Shown in pieces: positions 8,559 through 11,327 of a DNA stretch of 11,327 nt (position 1 is its first letter; each line of letters begins with the position of its first letter). The notes under the pieces are model-generated. The model worked only from the letters and a program-made list of their open reading frames with translations. It searched no databases and was not told the origin of the DNA. Source of the stretch: Phoronis ovalis (Eukaryota > Phoronida > Phoronidae). The position numbers and the translations under genes are program-made. The DNA lies in the NCBI GenBank assembly GCA_028565635.1, contig JAOXYB010054323.1, positions 1 to 11,327 of the forward strand, given 5' to 3'.

Positions 8559-8645
8559 GTACTTGATATTTGGAGCATAAATATTAGTTGGAAGAGGAGG
8601 CATAGTAAAAAAACTGGCCTGTTGGTTTCAGGACATGTTTATATA

Positions 8646-8744
8646 TAGATTACACAGGAGTCAGTATGGATAGTATAAAATAACATAAATTTATTTATTT
8701 AAAAATATTACACTAGATTACACAGGAGGCCATATGGATAATAT
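8646..8744. repeat. Two-copy direct repeat, 68 bp period
   Basis: The unit TAGATTACACAGGAG, followed by a conserved TATGGATA block, occurs at 8646-8676 and again at 8714-8744, with 27 of 31 positions identical. The 37 bp between the copies is A/T only or nearly so. Confidence 0.8.
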
Positions 8745-8990
8745 ATTTTTTTATTTTAAAATACAACTACGCATGCTCGCCAGGTGACTGTGGCCTCCCA
8801 GGTTTGATGGCTCATATAGTGTTAATTGTTATGATAGGGGACTAATTAAATAGTAATACTTCAAGTTGTTTAGTTTATATGGACAGTAGGATAGACCTAG
8901 GCTGTTGTATTGTACACAATAGTGCAATGCGATACTGGCATATTATATTAATAACAGTTATGTAATTTGGCCATAATTTGTATAAATTGA

Positions 8991-8996
8991 AATAAA
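8991..8996 (+). terminator. Possible polyadenylation signal AATAAA (plus strand)
   Basis: A canonical hexamer about 430 bp downstream of the 8472-8558 candidate. It would serve the divergent gene if that gene ends at the stop at 8563. AATAAA is common by chance in DNA this AT-rich. Confidence 0.15.
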
Positions 8997-9766
8997 ATGT
9001 GTAAAACTACCTTGTTAATTATTATTCCCTGTTAGTCATTTCACAAATGTCTATCTTAACTTCACTATAATTATGTACGTAACTATGGAACACGTTTTCC
9101 AAATAAATGTTGTTACAGTAGTAATTTTAAATTAGAAACACTGAATGATATAAACAATCGGAGGCATTTTATCGGGCACAAAATGAAGAATGGTACAGAA
9201 ACAACAGGTCCCAGGCAACAGCTTTCAATCCACCTGATTTGTTAATCCAATGTTGTTGTCTTTTTAATTCAATTTTTAAAAACTACAAATTGACTAATCA
9301 GCCGCTGACTGGAGCTTTTACAATTTTAAATATGATTTGCGTCCATATTCCATTCTTACATGGCTGTGTGGTGCAGATTTTTAATGGTTGCGTACATTTC
9401 CATGTACATATAATAACCATAATAATATGGAATTCTATGCATACATGTCATATATTCTGGTAATAAATAAGGAGTGCTTGGTGGTATTCCGGTACAATTA
9501 ATTTTGTGCTTAACATCATTTTTTCGGTCATACAACATTTTATACACAAAAGAGAAAATCGATCTCTTACGGAAATTGTCAAATGAGTCCACCGAGAGCA
9601 AAGATGTGACCAATCTGTCGTGATGCAAAGGTTAAATGCTGTTTTTATGCATTTATTGGTTTTCAGAAGCTAATTTTGTCATCGATTTCAGTTGACAACT
9701 TACGCCTCGCACTTTAGCTCTTAAAATCACGCTATTGTTGTCATGCAATTATCGTGGGTCTTAACA

Positions 9767-9981
9767 CAGATATCTAACCTAATGCATTAGGGTATATCTG
9801 ATTCAGTTTTTCTACAGTGTTAGGCTATATGTCACAAAATGCTATGGAACGTCTCACTTGCCTCCAAAAAACAACTATATTCCAGTGAAATCACGCAGGA
9901 TGTATTCCTGTAAAATCGGTGTTCTTTTCGTAACATTTCAGTAAAATCGCTTACGAATGGTTGGGTGTGGACCATTGTGAA
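9767..9981. repeat. Right arm of long inverted repeat
   Basis: Inverted copy of 8031-8237. The arm ends inside the exon-like stretch that starts at 9942, so the repeat spans an apparent splice acceptor and its first 13 codons. Outward from 9982 similarity to the left arm falls away. Confidence 0.9.
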
Positions 9982-10054
9982 TTGGCAACAACAACTGTAT
10001 ACGGGACTTTAGGAAATTGTGTGAAGAACTTGTATGCTGAAAGTCCTGAGTTAG
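9942..10054 (+). CDS. Exon-like stretch of unknown identity, plus strand
   Basis: The acceptor CGTAACATTTCAG (9929-9941) is preceded by a T-rich tract. The 113 nt that follow encode KIAYEWLGVDHCELATTT and then YGTLGNCVKNLYAESPEL, before a possible donor G|GTAATG. Without that donor the frame stays open to TAG at 10123-10125. The composition is protein-like, and four of the six differences from the inverted copy in 8031-8072 fall at third codon positions, though two of these are CpG changes. The entry phase (2) does not fit the donor at 8558, so an exon would be missing if both belong to one gene. No family is recognised. The minus strand here is also open in one frame (ending RKRFY, stop). 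Confidence 0.3.
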
Positions 10055-10115
10055 GTAATGAGCTTGATAATATTTTATATCAGAGTCAGGTTAGCAGAGC
10101 TGTGATCAGTATTTT

Positions 10116-10121
10116 TTTATT
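10116..10121 (-). terminator. Possible polyadenylation signal AATAAA (minus strand)
   Basis: The hexamer reads AATAAA on the minus strand about 145 nt past the TAA at 10266. This is a normal distance for the unidentified gene's 3' end. It overlaps the last codons of the plus-strand frame ending at 10125. Confidence 0.4.
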
Positions 10122-10265
10122 ATAGACTTTGAGTTTTTTTATATGACATAACATAACTTTAAAAATGATGATTTTAAAACTTGTTATTTTTATCTTTTAT
10201 CAGAAAGTACAAAACTAAAACTTCCCAAAAACTTCACATGATAAATTTACGACATTTCATTACCC

Positions 10266-10415
10266 TTAGGTCAGTCCTACATATAGTACGTACGCAACCA
10301 TAGTAGAGTCATGTATCGATAGCCGCTTTCCTAAAGTAGACCCTTCCAATGTATTCCCTAGCAAACCTTCATATATCCAGCTTGTCAAATTGTCAACATG
10401 TCGTCTTACTGTCTC
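10266..10415 (-). CDS. Unidentified gene, probable terminal exon
   Basis: After the acceptor TCTATCTCAG, 49 codons and a TAA follow in phase 0: ETVRRHVDNLTSWIYEGLLG through GKRLSIHDSTM and ending YVGLT. The first 40 residues look strongly protein-like. The last nine are less certain because GTACGT (10293-10288) or GTACTA (10289-10284) could act as donors. Confidence 0.7.
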   Translation of the reverse strand, partial: ETVRRHVDNLTSWIYEGLLGNTLEGSTLGKRLSIHDSTMVAYVLYVGLT

Positions 10416-11327
10416 CTGAGATAGACATACAAAGTTAAAACCAAACGTGATAGAAAACAGACAAAAACATTACCTGTAGTGAATAACTCATAAATATTTT
10501 GGCAGTAAACGGTGATATAGCTGGCCTCGAGCTGGCCAGGTGGATACTAAATACATACCGTACGATCATATTCGCTGTACACTTCCCATGTAACTTCACC
10601 AAAGATATCCTTTTTAAGGTATTTCTGGACTACGCTTCTGTACTTGTTAAAACTCTTAATACCTGCAATTGCGCAAATGATCATGATACGTGCAAATCGA
10701 TGAATGTGTTATTGTAGAAACAGATAAGGAATTAAGGTGGTGAATATTGTTCAGCATTTTATACTTTAAGTTGAAATTATTAATTAAGTGAAAATAAAGA
10801 TAAATACAAATTTAAACAGTTTGAAAATACTCAACTCAAACTTTCTAAATCTGTAATTAATTTTTCTCTGAGTAGGTCATCTGACTAGTACAGATACCAT
10901 TTTTTGAAATGTAAAATTTAAACGAATATATGTCAAATAATTAACCACAAAATTAATTTAGTTAAAATTTTGCACAAATAACCTTTACACATATACCTAC
11001 AAAAACATTTCTGCTTGGTTCAAAAGATATTAATTTCCAAAGTTTATGTATTAGTAAAAACCAACAAAATTTAGGAGACGAATTAGAAATTCAGATGTTT
11101 TTAATCAAGTTAAATTTTAAAAATTTAAAGAGAAAATAATATCCACAAAAACTGTTTTAAGAATGCTACCCTAAGGTAACAAAGCTTTATAACTGTAGGA
11201 AGTTTCATAATCCAACCTACATGTTAACCTCATTTAATTTGAAAGCTTAGTTCTTTGGAATAAATTTACAAAATAAAGTCTCACTTTTCTCGTCGATTTT
11301 TAATGAAAAAACAGGTTTTTCCGAAGA
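10266..11327 (-). CDS. 3' end of an unidentified protein-coding gene; three exons, 5' part off the window
   Basis: Exons are 11327-11285 (cut by the window edge), 10662-10559 and 10415-10266 on the minus strand. All junctions are GT-AG and in phase, giving 98 codons plus a TAA stop at 10268-10266. Recognisable stretches are EKPVFSLKIDEK, NKYRSVVQKYLKKDIFGEV, WEVYSEYDRT, HVDNLTSWIYEGLLGN and LGKRLSIHDSTM. The sequence is soluble-looking, rich in Lys, Glu and aromatic residues, with no membrane segment and no zinc-binding pattern. I do not recognise the family. An AATAAA at 10121-10116 would give a 3' UTR of about 150 nt. A GTACGT donor lies inside the last exon (10293-10288), so a different C terminus is possible. 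The gene runs toward, and converges with, any plus-strand gene ending near 10125. Confidence 0.75.
10559..10662 (-). CDS. Unidentified gene, penultimate exon
   Basis: The 104 nt exon has acceptor CGCAATTGCAG and donor ACG|GTATGT. After completing a split Ser codon it encodes 34 residues, including NKYRSVVQKYLKKDIFGEV and WEVYSEYDRT, and ends in phase 0. Both splice sites are good. A 72-codon plus-strand frame across it is the antisense shadow. Confidence 0.75.
10663..11284 (-). other. Intron of the unidentified gene (622 bp)
   Basis: AT-rich stretch between donor GTGAGA and acceptor TTGCAG. I found no coding stretch, repeat or RNA gene in it. Confidence 0.55.
11285..11327 (-). CDS. Unidentified gene, exon cut by the right edge
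   Basis: The frame encodes SSEKPVFSLKIDEK plus one base before the donor A|GTGAGA. That base joins GT of the next exon to make AGT (Ser), so the phase fits. The exon's own start lies beyond the window. It is supported by the phase match and composition, not by homology. Confidence 0.55.

Larger units (their letters stand above)
8559..9766. other. Spacer inside the long inverted repeat; no supported gene
   Basis: It holds a two-copy 31 bp direct repeat at 8646-8744, a plus-strand AATAAA at 8991-8996, and a plus-strand frame open for about 103 codons (9152-9460) whose left part (EAFYRAQNEEWYRNNRSQ) looks protein-like, without convincing splice sites or a start. An overlapping minus-strand frame (9628-9356) is also open, so neither is called. 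Confidence 0.5.

Noticed and set aside
10499-10717. Plus-strand open frame of 72 codons
   Set aside because: Antisense to the minus-strand exon 10662-10559, which has good splice sites and a frame continuous with its neighbours.

Overview
The window is AT-rich animal genomic DNA, roughly two-thirds A+T by eye, with small coding exons separated by GT-AG introns. The one gene I can name confidently is IFT27 (RABL4), a Rab-like GTPase of the intraflagellar transport machinery. IFT27 is absent from Drosophila and C. elegans, so the source is probably a ciliated invertebrate outside those lineages, such as a mollusc or other marine invertebrate. The species cannot be fixed from this sequence.

Left part (1-3253): six coding exons of IFT27 run on the minus strand from the start codon at 3253 down to a splice donor just below 250. 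They give 155 codons with every junction in phase. The last exon, about 30 residues by comparison with human IFT27, lies beyond position 1. Most of these exons are short (37-118 nt), and long spurious open frames on the opposite strand cover several of them. Positions 1-249 are the start of the last intron and hold a small promoter-like cluster (NF-Y type CCAAT box plus CACGTG).

Middle (3254-3520): a 267 bp divergent intergenic region. On its right a plus-strand start codon in good context is followed after four codons (MAEP) by a consensus splice donor, suggesting a second gene transcribed away from IFT27 from a shared promoter. Candidate downstream exons at 5414-5450 and 8472-8558 join in phase but are weakly supported. 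The long stretch 3533-8471 is otherwise intron-like or repetitive DNA: a 20 bp inverted repeat near 4928-5039, a G/C-arm palindrome at 5845-5872, and a more GC-rich block at 7468-7710 that may be a transposon remnant.

Right part (8000-11327): a pair of about 210 bp inverted repeats (8031-8237 and 9767-9981) encloses 1.5 kb. The right copy runs into an exon-like plus-strand stretch (9942-10054, possibly continuing to a stop at 10125). From 11327 down to 10266 three minus-strand exons form the 3' end of a second well-supported gene, with in-phase junctions, a stop codon and a downstream AATAAA. I do not recognise its family.

No CRISPR array, prokaryotic operon, rRNA, tRNA or intact transposase was seen.
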